Of a DNA stretch of 64,000 bases, positions 1 through 8,272 are shown piece by piece. Numbering within the stretch: position 1 is the stretch's first letter; each line of letters begins with the position of its first letter. The notes beneath the pieces are model-generated. The model was given only the letters and a program-made list of their open reading frames with translations. It was not told the DNA's origin and did not search any database. The stretch lies in contig NZ_CP107970.1 in the NCBI RefSeq assembly GCF_036090055.1, forward strand, positions 5,353,001-5,417,000. The letters are read 5' to 3'. This stretch comes from Nocardioides sp. NBC_00368 (GTDB lineage: Bacteria > Actinomycetota > Actinomycetes > Propionibacteriales > Nocardioidaceae). Made by a program: the position numbers and the translations under genes.

Positions 1-2208
1 GAGTCGCAGCTGCGGCAGGTGTGCCGGGAGATGAAGATCGACCTCGGCAAGGGACACCGCGAGGTCGGTCACGACGACGGGGAGACTGGACTGATTTCTG
101 AGGGGGCCGCCTACGACGCCGACGGGATCCACCAGGCGCTTCTCTCCGGGCTGCTCTCGCACATCGGCGCGTTGGAGGAGCGGGACCAGAAGGCCGACGC
201 GGCGCGGGCTCGGGAGAAGCGGCGGCCGGGACCGCGGGAGTACCTGGGCGCCCGGGGTGCGAAGTTCGCGATCTTCCCCGGCTCGACGCTGCACCGGAAG
301 AACCCGCAGTTCGTGATGTCCGCGGAGCTCGTCGAGACCTCCCGGCTCTGGGCCCGGCAGAATGCCTCGATCAAGCCCGAGTGGGCCGAGCGGCTCGGCG
401 GTGACCTGGTCAAACGCACCTACTCCGAGCCGCACTGGTCGCAGAAGCGCGCCTCGGTGATGGCCCGGGAGAAGGTAACCCTCTACGGCGTCCCGCTGGT
501 CGCGGACCGTCCCGTCGCCTTCGGCAAGATCGATCCCGAGCTCTCCCGTGAGCTCTTCATCCGGCACGCGCTGGTCTACGGCGAGTGGCGCACCAACCAC
601 CGCTTCCTCCGCGACAACGCGAAGCTGATGGAGGAAGCGGAAGAGCTCGAGCACCGGGCCCGCCGCCGCGACATCGTGGTCGACGAGCACGCGCTCTTCG
701 ACTTCTACGACCGCCGGCTCCCGGCGTCCATCGTGTCCGGGGCCCACTTCGACCAGTGGTGGAAGCAGGCCCGGCGGGAGACCCCCGACCTGCTCACCTT
801 CGACCTGTCGATGCTCACCAACGATGCCGCGGGCGAGGTCACCGAGGCCGACTTCCCGGCCGAGTGGGACGCTGGGCCGCTGACCTTCTCGCTGAGCTAC
901 CAGTTCGAGCCGGGTGCCGCCGACGACGGGCTCACGATCGACGTACCGGTCGCCACGCTCAACCGTGTCGGCGCCGACGACTTCTCCTGGCTGGTGCCGG
1001 GGCTGCGCGAGGAGCTGGTGACCGCGCTGATCCGGTCGCTGCCCAAGCCGCTGCGGGTCAGCTTCGTGCCGGCCCCCGACAAGGCGCGAGCCTTCCTGAA
1101 GGAGACGCCGCCGGGGGAGGAGCCGCTGCTGACCGCGCTGGAGCGCTGGGCGCGCTCCACCGCGGGCGTGCACATCCCGCGCGAGGCCTGGGACTGGGAC
1201 AAGGTGCCCGAGCACCTGCGGCCGACCTACCGGGTCGTCGGCGAGGACGGTCGCGAGACGGCCCGCGGCAAGGACCTGGACGCGCTCAGGGCGCCGCTGG
1301 AGGGCGAGTTCGAGGCCGCGATCGCCGAGGTCGCCGCCTCGGCCGGTCATACCCGCACCGGCGAGACGTCGTGGGTCTTCGGGTCGATCTCCGCGACCGT
1401 CACCGAGAAGCGCGCAGGTCATGAGGTCACGGTCTTCCCGTGCCTCTCCGACGAGGGCGCGACGGTCGGCCTCGTCGTCGCCGGCTCCGCCGAGGAGGCC
1501 GAGGCGCGTCACCGCCTCGGCGTCGTCAGGCTGCTGCTCCTGGCCCTGCCCGACGTCGGCAAGCAGGTCGTCGACGGGCTCTCCACCATGGAGAAGCTCG
1601 CCCTGGCCGGGTCTCCCTATCCCAGCGCCGCCGAGCTCGTCGAAGACTGCCGTGCCGCCGTCGTCCGCCAGCTGGTCGACGCCCGGCCGCTGCCGCGGAC
1701 CGAGGAGGCGTACGCCGCGCTGCTGGCCGCCGCCGGCACGCCGGCCGACCTGGTCGCCGGCGTCCGGGCGGTCCTCGCCGACGTGATGCGGGCGCTCGAG
1801 GCGTACCGGGAGACCGACAAGGCGCTCTCCGGTCGGGCCGACATGTTCCAGCTCCCGGCCCTGACCGACATGAAGGACCAGCTCGCCCGGCTGGTGCACC
1901 GCGGGTTCGTCGCGGAGGCGGGTGCGCTGCACATCCGGCGGTATCCGACCTACCTCAGGGCCATCGTCGAGCGCCGTCGCAAGCTCGACGCCGACCTGCG
2001 CGCCGACCGGGCCACGCACGACCGGATCGCGTCGCTCCAGGACGCCTACCTGCACCAGATCGAGGCGCTCCCCGAGGGCCGGCCGCCCGGTCCGAGGCTG
2101 CGGCAGGTGCGGTGGATGCTCGAGGAGTACCGCGTCCAGCTGTGGGCTCAGCAGCTCGGCACCGCGGAGAAGGTCTCCGACGCGCGGATCCGCAAGCTGC
2201 TCGGCTGA
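1..2208 (+). CDS. hrpA: ATP-dependent RNA helicase HrpA, C-terminal part (5' end outside window)
   Basis: The reading frame is open from the first base of the window and stops with TGA at 2206-2208, leaving about 735 residues. The sequence resembles the long C-terminal half of HrpA-type DEAH RNA helicases, including the region called DUF3418, with stretches such as DLVKRTYSEPHWSQK and VTLYGVPLVADRPV followed by a long helical tail. The helicase motor itself (Walker A, DEAH) would lie upstream and is not visible. Full-length family members are about 1300 residues, so a little under half is missing. An internal ATG at 31 is not the real start because similarity is already running there. The gene ends 33 bp before a strong palindrome (2242-2312) that may terminate it. 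Confidence 0.85.
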   Translation, partial: ESQLRQVCREMKIDLGKGHREVGHDDGETGLISEGAAYDADGIHQALLSGLLSHIGALEERDQKADAARAREKRRPGPREYLGARGAKFAIFPGSTLHRKNPQFVMSAELVETSRLWARQNASIKPEWAERLGGDLVKRTYSEPHWSQKRASVMAREKVTLYGVPLVADRPVAFGKIDPELSRELFIRHALVYGEWRTNHRFLRDNAKLMEEAEELEHRARRRDIVVDEHALFDFYDRRLPASIVSGAHFDQWWKQARRETPDLLTFDLSMLTNDAAGEVTEADFPAEWDAGPLTFSLSYQFEPGAADDGLTIDVPVATLNRVGADDFSWLVPGLREELVTALIRSLPKPLRVSFVPAPDKARAFLKETPPGEEPLLTALERWARSTAGVHIPREAWDWDKVPEHLRPTYRVVGEDGRETARGKDLDALRAPLEGEFEAAIAEVAASAGHTRTGETSWVFGSISATVTEKRAGHEVTVFPCLSDEGATVGLVVAGSAEEAEARHRLGVVRLLLLALPDVGKQVVDGLSTMEKLALAGSPYPSAAELVEDCRAAVVRQLVDARPLPRTEEAYAALLAAAGTPADLVAGVRAVLADVMRALEAYRETDKALSGRADMFQLPALTDMKDQLARLVHRGFVAEAGALHIRRYPTYLRAIVERRRKLDADLRADRATHDRIASLQDAYLHQIEALPEGRPPGPRLRQVRWMLEEYRVQLWAQQLGTAEKVSDARIRKLLG

Positions 2209-2241
2209 TCTCGGAACGGTGCCAGGCGGGCGCGGGCGCGG

Positions 2242-2312
2242 TGTAACACGTCGTTCGTAGGACTATCCGGTCGTTCTGACAGGGCGACCAGTCCTTCGAA
2301 CGACGTGTTACA
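2242..2312. terminator. long imperfect palindrome, possible terminator or operator
   Basis: Arms at 2242-2264 and 2290-2312 pair at 22 of 23 positions, beginning TGTAACACGTCGTTCG. A second, inner pair (GGTCG at 2269-2273 with CGACC at 2285-2289) lies in the loop. It lies between hrpA and the next gene. There is no T-run after the stem, so it is either a T-less actinobacterial terminator or a regulator-binding or element-end sequence. The outer ends of the arms (TGTAACACGT) also look like a TetR-type half operator, which is speculation. Confidence 0.6.
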
Positions 2313-2341
2313 TGGCCGCGGCGGCCGCTACGCTCGATCTG

Positions 2342-2938
2342 ATGCCCAGAGAGTTTCATTCGCCGATGCGTCCCGGGGACGGCTTCTTCGACTCCCTCCT
2401 CGGGGGCGACGACCCTGCCCTGGTGCAGGAGGCGGCTGACGCGGCGGCGACGGCGCTCGTGCGCGGTGCGCGGGAGAGCGACGACCCGGCGGTCGCCGAG
2501 CGGATCCTCCATCTGGCCGAGTCCGAGGGCATCGAGACGATCGCGGAGGTGTGGTCGAGCTCGCCGGCGGAGTCGCTGGCCGGCTGTCTGTGGCGGCTCT
2601 ACCTGCTCCGCAGCTGGGTCTACGCCGACCCGGTCGGTGCCGCGCGCGAGTTCGAGGCGGGACGGGCGAAGGCCCAGGTTGCGCAGGTCGTGGCCGGAGT
2701 CGCGGAGCCCCCGGGCCCGCAGGAGCTCAAGGCGATGGTCGACGAGGTGCTGCGCGGCATCGCGGGCAGCGACTTCGCCGTCGTGCTCCTTCGCGCTGCC
2801 GCCTTCTCCCGTGTCATCGCCGCCGGGCGGGCGGCCCTGGACCCGGATGCGGCCGCCAAGGACGTACGCAACATGCTGCAGCTCTCCGAGCAGCTCGAGG
2901 CCGCGGGGCACGCCGAGCTGGAGCAGCGGCTCACGTAG
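2342..2938 (+). CDS. conserved hypothetical protein, 198 aa
   Basis: I do not recognise this family. The start chosen is ATG 2342 (MPREFHSPMRPGDGFF), because the earlier ATG at 2312 sits inside the palindrome arm and its extra residues (AAAAATLDL) look non-coding. The protein is soluble, alanine-rich and largely helical, with no signal peptide or membrane segment. A plausible ribosome-binding site is not evident, so the message may be leaderless. It follows hrpA on the same strand, separated by the palindrome. Codon use is typical of the surrounding high-GC genes. The stop is followed directly by a tandem 30-bp repeat. Confidence 0.6.
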   Translation: MPREFHSPMRPGDGFFDSLLGGDDPALVQEAADAAATALVRGARESDDPAVAERILHLAESEGIETIAEVWSSSPAESLAGCLWRLYLLRSWVYADPVGAAREFEAGRAKAQVAQVVAGVAEPPGPQELKAMVDEVLRGIAGSDFAVVLLRAAAFSRVIAAGRAALDPDAAAKDVRNMLQLSEQLEAAGHAELEQRLT

Positions 2939-2940
2939 TT

Positions 2941-3000
2941 GCTGCTGAAGCGGAGCCCGAAGCGATGGGTCCTGCTGAAGCGGAGCCTGAAGCGATGGGT
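2941..3000. repeat. two tandem copies of a 30-bp unit
   Basis: The segments 2941-2970 and 2971-3000 differ at only two positions; each contains CTGCTGAAGCGGAGC and ends AAGCGATGGGT. The unit is a multiple of three. In the frame shifted relative to the preceding gene it would read AEAEPEAMG twice, but that frame is closed to the gene by its stop at 2938. The rest of the gap to 3212 shows no other clear feature. Confidence 0.75.
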
Positions 3001-3212
3001 GCGGTAGCCTCCTGATCGCTTTGATGTGGCTGAGGTTGGCGGCACCGTTACACTGGTCGCCGAGCACGTCGGGCTGCGGCAGCCCCGGGTCCCAACTTCA
3101 GCCGCTACGAGCGGCCTTGCGCCGTGAGGCGCTCCCGGTCCGGCGTGTTCATCTAATTTTCCGATGTTCCTCGGCCGGGTGGCCAGACGAAGCCACCGAC
3201 CCAGGAGCCGAA

Positions 3213-3623
3213 GTGACCGACACCCAGCCCGCCTCGCGCGAGGGCGCCATCTCCTACGAGCCCGAGATGGGCGACGGCAACGCCGACCCGGGCGAGGTCG
3301 TGTGGGGCTGGGTGCCCTACGAGGATGACGAGACCCAGGGCAAGGATCGCCCCGTTCTGGTGATCGGCCAGAAGGCCGGCGTACTCCTCTGTCTGATGCT
3401 GACCAGCAAGGACCACGATCGTGACGAGGCCCAGGAGGCCCGGTACGGTCGGCACTGGATGGATGTCGGCACCGGAGGGTGGGACCGCCAGGGCCGGCCC
3501 TCGGAGGTTCGTCTGGACCGGCTGATCCGGATGGACCCCGCCGATGTACGCCGTGAGGGCGATGTGCTGGCCAAAGAGATCTTCGATGATGTGATCAAGG
3601 CCGCACGCGATCACCTCGCCTGA
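3213..3623 (+). CDS. PemK/MazF-like family protein
   Basis: This 136-residue protein contains the stretch GEVVWGWVPYEDD followed by GKDRPVLVIG. That is the first strand-loop-strand of the PemK/MazF fold, in which an Arg-Pro-(V/A)-L-V signature is typical. Members with a proven role are mRNA interferases. Solitary copies without an antitoxin are common in actinobacteria, and their activity is generally unknown. The start GTG 3213 is supported by AGGAG nine bases upstream; upstream in-frame codons lack similarity. No antitoxin-sized gene sits next to it: the upstream gap carries only repeats and the downstream neighbour is a lipoprotein. The toxin role is therefore doubtful, while the fold assignment is fairly secure. 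Confidence 0.65.
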   Translation: MTDTQPASREGAISYEPEMGDGNADPGEVVWGWVPYEDDETQGKDRPVLVIGQKAGVLLCLMLTSKDHDRDEAQEARYGRHWMDVGTGGWDRQGRPSEVRLDRLIRMDPADVRREGDVLAKEIFDDVIKAARDHLA

Positions 3624-3677
3624 GGTCTTCTTCTCAGGAAGTGTCCAGGTACGTATCGTAAAGTGAATCGCTGGTAA

Positions 3678-3708
3678 ACCGGGTCTGTGGTTCCATCACA
3701 GACCCGGT
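3678..3708. terminator. 12-bp perfect stem, likely terminator after the PemK-like gene
   Basis: ACCGGGTCTGTG at 3678-3689 pairs fully with CACAGACCCGGT at 3697-3708 around a 7-base loop. It lies 55 bp after the stop of the PemK-like gene and 25 bp before the next start. There is no T-tract, as is usual for actinobacterial stems. Confidence 0.6.
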
Positions 3709-3732
3709 CCTGGTGTTGAGATGGAGGAAATG

Positions 3733-5094
3733 GTGCGGCGCACGCGGTTGGCAACGGCGCTTCTGGTGACGGTTCTCTCGGTGTCGCTCGCCGCCTGCGG
3801 CGGTGAGCCGGCCTCGAAGCCCTCGCCGAGCACCGCGACGAAGGCGCCGACGAAGGTGAAGCTCGTCTTCGGGGTCTCCGGCCACAAGACACTGGTCGAC
3901 ACCTACAAGCAGCTGGCGGCCGAATACACCCAGAGCGTCCCCAACGTCACCGTCGAGGTGAAGTCCTGGCCGACCGCGGACCAGCTCACCGCGGCGGTCA
4001 ACGGCGGCGAGAAGGTCGACGTGGTGCTGACTCCGCGCGCCGACGTCGAGATGTTCGCCGAGGACAAGCGGATCCAGCCCGTCGACACCCTGCTCGAGGC
4101 CCGCAACGTCGACTTCGGTGACAAGTACTCCCGCGAGGCGATGGAGGACTTCTCCGTCGAGCGTCGCCTCGAGTGCATGCCCTACTCCGTCTCGCCGCAG
4201 GTCGTCTACGTCAACACCGGGCTGATCGACTTCGACGCCATGAAGGAGGAGGGTCTCCCGACCCCCACCGTCCGGGCCGACGGCTCGCTGCGCGGCTGGA
4301 CCCTCGAGCAGTTCGGCTCGGCGATGACCTACGCCGCCGAGCACCACAAGGGGGTCCGGGGCACCTACGTCGAGCAGAACCTCTCCGCGCTGATGCCCTG
4401 GCTCGCCGGCGCCGGCGCCACGCTCTTCGACGACCCGCTGGCTCCGACGTCCACGGCGCTCGGTGATTCGGCCGGTGCCTACGAGGACCTGGTCGAGGTG
4501 CTCGCCCAGCCCAACGTGCTGGCCACCCCGAAGGACCTCGGCGGCCGCACCCCGTTCCAGGCCTTCAAGCAGGGCCGACTGGTCGCGCTGGTCGGTGACC
4601 GCTCGTTGGTCTCGGACCTCCGGGCGACCGACGGCATGGAGTGGGACGTGATGCCGATGCCGGGTGGCAACGGCACCACCGGTGACTACGCCGGCCTGTG
4701 CATGGGCTCGGAGACCGCCGATCCCGACGCCACCGCCGACTTCCTGACCTACCTCATCTCGACCGAGTCGGTCGTGAAGATGGTCCGCACCGGCCACTTC
4801 GTGCCGGTCAACTCCGAGGTCGGCTACGCCCCGGTCTTCACCCAGCCCGAGCGCAACCCCAGGAACGCCCGCATCTTCACCGACACCGTGCGCGACATGC
4901 AGGTCCTCCCCGAGGCCACCCAGCTCGCCCGGCTCCAGAAGGTCGCCGCCGTCGCGGTCCGGGGATCGCTCGCGGTCGCCGAACCCGACCAGGTCGAGGA
5001 GTTCGCGGTCCAGATCGACGAGCTCTCCAAGACCGTCTTCCCCCAGCCGACGCCGTCGACCTCGCCGTCACCCTCCACCTCGCCCAGCTCCTAG
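3733..5094 (+). CDS. ABC transporter extracellular solute-binding lipoprotein
   Basis: The protein begins VRRTRLATALLVTVLSVSLAACGG, a lipoprotein signal with the lipobox S-L-A-A-C, so it should be anchored to the outer face of the membrane. The remainder has the layout of a cluster-B sugar-type binding protein, including LVFGVSGHKTLVDTYKQLAA, a VVLTPRADVEMFAEDKRIQP segment and a later AFKQGRLVALVGDRS. The tail TPSTSPSPSTSPSS is low-complexity. GTG 3733 is preferred because GGAGG at 3723-3727 is correctly spaced from it; ATG 3721 and ATG 3730 are in the same frame but badly placed for that site. No permease or ATPase genes are adjacent, so it is an orphan binding protein and the ligand cannot be named. 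Confidence 0.8.
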   Translation: MRRTRLATALLVTVLSVSLAACGGEPASKPSPSTATKAPTKVKLVFGVSGHKTLVDTYKQLAAEYTQSVPNVTVEVKSWPTADQLTAAVNGGEKVDVVLTPRADVEMFAEDKRIQPVDTLLEARNVDFGDKYSREAMEDFSVERRLECMPYSVSPQVVYVNTGLIDFDAMKEEGLPTPTVRADGSLRGWTLEQFGSAMTYAAEHHKGVRGTYVEQNLSALMPWLAGAGATLFDDPLAPTSTALGDSAGAYEDLVEVLAQPNVLATPKDLGGRTPFQAFKQGRLVALVGDRSLVSDLRATDGMEWDVMPMPGGNGTTGDYAGLCMGSETADPDATADFLTYLISTESVVKMVRTGHFVPVNSEVGYAPVFTQPERNPRNARIFTDTVRDMQVLPEATQLARLQKVAAVAVRGSLAVAEPDQVEEFAVQIDELSKTVFPQPTPSTSPSPSTSPSS

Positions 5095-5215
5095 CTGCCG
5101 AGGCGTCGGCCCGGTCGGCCGAGGCGTCGCGTACGTCGGCTGAGACGTCAGGCGGATGTCACCTCGGCCAGGGCGAGTGACGCTTCGACCGACGGGGCTG
5201 GCTCTTCGACAGGGG

Positions 5216-6484
5216 TCAGGACTCGAGGTCTGCGTGCAGGACGGCGTCGGTGAGCAGCGGGGCGGTGAGAGCGATCTGCCAGCCGCGCGCGCCGAAGCCG
5301 GAGAGGAGCTCGATGATGCCGTCGAGCAGGGCGCCGGGGTCCCGGGTCTTCGGAGGCGTCCACATCGCGCGACGCAGGAAGTCGGGGGTCAGGAGGTTCT
5401 CCGCCGGAAGGTTGCGGGCCTCGGCGAGGGCGTTGACGGACTCGCGCGCCAGCGCGAGGCGCCGGGCGGCGACGGGGTCCTTGTCGGCCCACGCGCGCGG
5501 CGGGGGAGGACCCTCGGCGCGCGGTGACCGCACCGGCAGCTCGTCCTCGTCCATCGTGAGCGCGCGGTTGAGCGCCTTCACCCACGAGGTCACGTAGCGC
5601 TCGGCGCCACGGCCGTGGAAGCCCTTGAGCCCGAGCAGCGCGGCCTTGTCCTGCGGGAGGTCCTGTGCGGCGGCCACGATCGCGGCATCGGGGATGATCC
5701 GGCTCGGGGTGACGTCACGCTGCTGCGCGATCCGGTCGCGCTCGGTCCACAGCTCACGCACCGCAGCGAGTCCGCGCCGACCACGGACGCGGTGCATGCC
5801 GGAGGTGCGCCGCCAGGCATCCGTACGCACCGGCGCCTCGAACCCGCGCAGCCAGTCGAACTCCTGGCGGGCCCAGGCGTCCTTGCCCTGTGCGACGAGC
5901 TCGGCGGCCAGCGCCTCGCGCAGCTCGACGAGGACCTCGACGTCCAGCGCTGCGTACTCCAGCCAGGCGTCCGGCAGCGGCCGGGTCGACCAGTCGGCCG
6001 CGGAGTGCTCCTTGAGCATGGTGAAGCCGAGCACCGTCTCGACCAGGGTGCCGAGGCCGACCCGCGGATAGCCCAGCAGACGCCCTGCGAGCTCGGTGTC
6101 GAACAGGGCGGCCGGATGCAGGCCGAGGTCGCTGAGACAGGGGAGGTCCTGGGTGGCGGCGTGCAGGATCCACTCGGTGCCCTCGAGCGCCTCGACGAGC
6201 GGCTGCATCGTGGTCAGCTCGATCGGGTCGATCAGCCAGATCCCGGAACCCTCGCGGCGCAGCTGGATCAGGTAGGCGCGGTTGGAGTAGCGGTAGCCGG
6301 AGGCACGCTCGGCATCGATCCCGACCGGTCCGGTCCCGGCGGCGATGGCCGCCGCGGCCTTGGCCAGGCCCTCGTCGGTGTCGGTCACCGGAGGCAGCCC
6401 GTCACGCAGGGTCAGCAGCGGTGCCGGAGCAGCATCTTCAGGTGTGTCCGGCCCCGTCTCGGCCTCGGCGTTCTCTTCGATCAC
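5216..6484 (-). CDS. rnd: ribonuclease D (DEDDy 3'-5' exonuclease with HRDC domain)
   Basis: This 422-residue protein carries the three exonuclease motifs of RNase D: GIDAERASGY (Exo I, Asp and Glu), LHAATQDLPCL (Exo II, Asp) and YAALDVEVL (Exo III, Tyr and Asp). An HRDC-type helical domain (ELWTERDRIAQQRDVTPSRI) follows. Such enzymes trim the 3' ends of tRNA and other stable RNAs. The start is GTG 6484, which overlaps the stop of the upstream DUF3000 gene as GTGA, so the two are probably translated together. An open extension further upstream reads across DUF3000 and was not used. It converges on the solute-binding protein gene with a 121-bp gap. Confidence 0.88.
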   Translation of the reverse strand: MIEENAEAETGPDTPEDAAPAPLLTLRDGLPPVTDTDEGLAKAAAAIAAGTGPVGIDAERASGYRYSNRAYLIQLRREGSGIWLIDPIELTTMQPLVEALEGTEWILHAATQDLPCLSDLGLHPAALFDTELAGRLLGYPRVGLGTLVETVLGFTMLKEHSAADWSTRPLPDAWLEYAALDVEVLVELREALAAELVAQGKDAWARQEFDWLRGFEAPVRTDAWRRTSGMHRVRGRRGLAAVRELWTERDRIAQQRDVTPSRIIPDAAIVAAAQDLPQDKAALLGLKGFHGRGAERYVTSWVKALNRALTMDEDELPVRSPRAEGPPPPRAWADKDPVAARRLALARESVNALAEARNLPAENLLTPDFLRRAMWTPPKTRDPGALLDGIIELLSGFGARGWQIALTAPLLTDAVLHADLES

Positions 6485-7119
6485 GCGCCTCGCTGCCCTC
6501 GCCGGCTCGGTATGACGGTGACGCCCTCCGGCACCGGAGGAAGTCCCGCAGCCGTGCAGAGCAGCTCGCCCCATGCCTCGGTGTGCGGTCGCAGGTCCAG
6601 GTCGCCCGAAACGCTCCCCACCGGAGTCCAGGAAGCGCGGATCTCGATCTGGGCGGTGCCGTCCTCATCGGCCATCCCGCCATAGGACTCGGTGGCGACG
6701 CGGGTCACCGTGCCGGCAGCGGCGACGTGCTCGGCGCCGTGACCGGACAGCGCGTCGAGAAGCCAGGACCAGCCGACCTCACCCAGCAGCGGGTCGCTGA
6801 TGTGCTCGACGTCGATGTCGGCCCGTGCGTACGCCACCAGCCGGAACGTGCCGGGCAGTCCGTGCACCGTGCCCCAGGCGTCGTTGCCGTCCGGGTCGTG
6901 CAGCAGGATCAGTCGTCCGGTCGCCACGTCGACGTCGCCGACGGTCACGTCGGCCGACAGTGCCGCGGCGTACGGAGCGATCCGTTGCGGCGCCGGCATC
7001 TCCTCGGCCAGCACCTCGGGCCGGAAGGTCGCGGCGCGCATTCCTTCCGCGGCGGACCGGAACACGGCAGGACCGCTCTCCGGCCCCGCGGCGGGACGCG
7101 ACTCTCCACGGACGACCAT
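6481..7119 (-). CDS. DUF3000 family protein
   Basis: This 212-residue soluble protein matches the actinobacterial DUF3000 family as I remember it. It has an N-terminal helix pair (FRSAAEGMRAATFRPEVLAEEMPAPQRIAPYAAAL), a core LLHDPDGNDAWGTVHGLPGTFRLVAYARA and the end GLPPVPEGVTVIPSRRGQRGA. No function is established. ATG 7119 is chosen because the upstream in-frame residues are not protein-like. It shares four bases with rnd downstream and is divergent from hemE across about 70 bp, an arrangement often seen in actinobacteria. Confidence 0.8.
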   Translation of the reverse strand: MVVRGESRPAAGPESGPAVFRSAAEGMRAATFRPEVLAEEMPAPQRIAPYAAALSADVTVGDVDVATGRLILLHDPDGNDAWGTVHGLPGTFRLVAYARADIDVEHISDPLLGEVGWSWLLDALSGHGAEHVAAAGTVTRVATESYGGMADEDGTAQIEIRASWTPVGSVSGDLDLRPHTEAWGELLCTAAGLPPVPEGVTVIPSRRGQRGA

Positions 7120-7189
7120 GTGAACAGGGTATGTCTTCTGCGCGATTCGCGATGTGCGTACACGCCGCACCGGATGGGACCATTGCCCG

Positions 7190-8272
7190 GTGGCCGCTGT
7201 ACACATCCCTGGAAACACCGCTGACGCGCTCGCTTCCTCCCCGTTCCTGCAGGCGCTCGCCGGGCAGAAGCCGAGCCGGACGCCGGTGTGGTTCATGCGT
7301 CAGGCCGGCCGCTCGCTGCCCGAGTACCTGAAGGTCCGCGAGGGCATCGGCATGCTCGAGTCCTGCCAGAACACCGAGCTGATCACCGAGATCACCCTCC
7401 AGCCCGTACGCCGCTACGGGGTCGACGCGGCCATCTTCTTCTCCGACATCGTGCTGCCGCTGAAGGCGGTCGGGGTCGACCTCGAGATCAAGCCCGGTGT
7501 CGGCCCCGTGGTCGCCGACCCGGTGCGCACCATGGCCGACGTGGAGGCGATCCCGGACCTGACTCCGGAGCACGTCCCCTACATCACCGAGGCCGTCCAG
7601 ACCCTCACCGGCGAGCTGGCCGGCATCAACGGCGGCACCCCGCTGATCGGTTTCGCCGGCGCCCCGTTCACGGTGGCCTCCTACCTGGTCGAGGGCGGCC
7701 CTTCGAAGGAGTACGCCAAGACCAAGGCGCTCATGTTCGGTGCTCCCGACGTGTGGGACGCCCTGATGCGCAAGATCGCCGGGATCTCCGGCGCGTTCCT
7801 GGAGGTCCAGGTCCGCGCGGGTGCCTCCGCGGTGCAGCTCTTCGACTCCTGGGCCGGCGCCTGCACGCCCGCCGACTACGAGCGCCACGTGCTGCCCTAC
7901 TCCACCGAGGTGATGACCCGGATCGGCGAGCTCGGCGTCCCGCGGATCCACTTCGGCGTCAACTCCGCCATGCTCCTGCCGCTGATGGGCAGCGCCGGTG
8001 CTGAGGTCGTCGGTGTCGACTGGCGCACCCCGCTGGACTGGGCGGTCGACCAGCTCGGTGACGGCTTCGGCGTCCAGGGCAACCTCGACCCCGCCCTGGT
8101 CTTCGCGCCCACCGAGGTGATGCTCGAGCAGGCCGGGAAGATCATCGAGACCGGCCGCCGGGCCAAGGGCCACGTCTTCAACCTCGGTCACGGTGTCATC
8201 CCGAGCACCGACCCCGACCAGCTCGCCCGCCTCACGGAGTTCGTGCAGAGCTACGAGCCGGCCGCGGGCTGA
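7190..8272 (+). CDS. hemE: uroporphyrinogen decarboxylase
   Basis: HemE removes four carboxyl groups from uroporphyrinogen III to give coproporphyrinogen III. The 360-residue product has the N-terminal signature PVWFMRQAGRSLPEY, the substrate loop FFSDIVLPLKAVGVDLEI, the segment GFAGAPFTVASYLVEGG and the C-terminal FNLGHGVIPSTDPD. Length and motifs are complete. The start is GTG 7190 (VAAVHIPGNTADALASSPF). Upstream codons in the frame belong to the divergent promoter region. Its 3' end overlaps the convergent LysR gene by 22 bp. The next heme steps (cgoX, hemQ) lie 9 kb downstream, beyond a sulfur operon. Confidence 0.95.
   Translation: MAAVHIPGNTADALASSPFLQALAGQKPSRTPVWFMRQAGRSLPEYLKVREGIGMLESCQNTELITEITLQPVRRYGVDAAIFFSDIVLPLKAVGVDLEIKPGVGPVVADPVRTMADVEAIPDLTPEHVPYITEAVQTLTGELAGINGGTPLIGFAGAPFTVASYLVEGGPSKEYAKTKALMFGAPDVWDALMRKIAGISGAFLEVQVRAGASAVQLFDSWAGACTPADYERHVLPYSTEVMTRIGELGVPRIHFGVNSAMLLPLMGSAGAEVVGVDWRTPLDWAVDQLGDGFGVQGNLDPALVFAPTEVMLEQAGKIIETGRRAKGHVFNLGHGVIPSTDPDQLARLTEFVQSYEPAAG

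Noticed and set aside
2939..3012. The 30-bp repeats as coding tail of the preceding gene
   Set aside because: The stop at 2938 separates them and the repeat is only open in another frame; a frameshift cannot be shown from one sequence.
3213..3623. Complete toxin-antitoxin operon around the PemK-like gene
   Set aside because: No antitoxin-sized gene is found on either side; the upstream gap has only repeats and the downstream gene is a lipoprotein.
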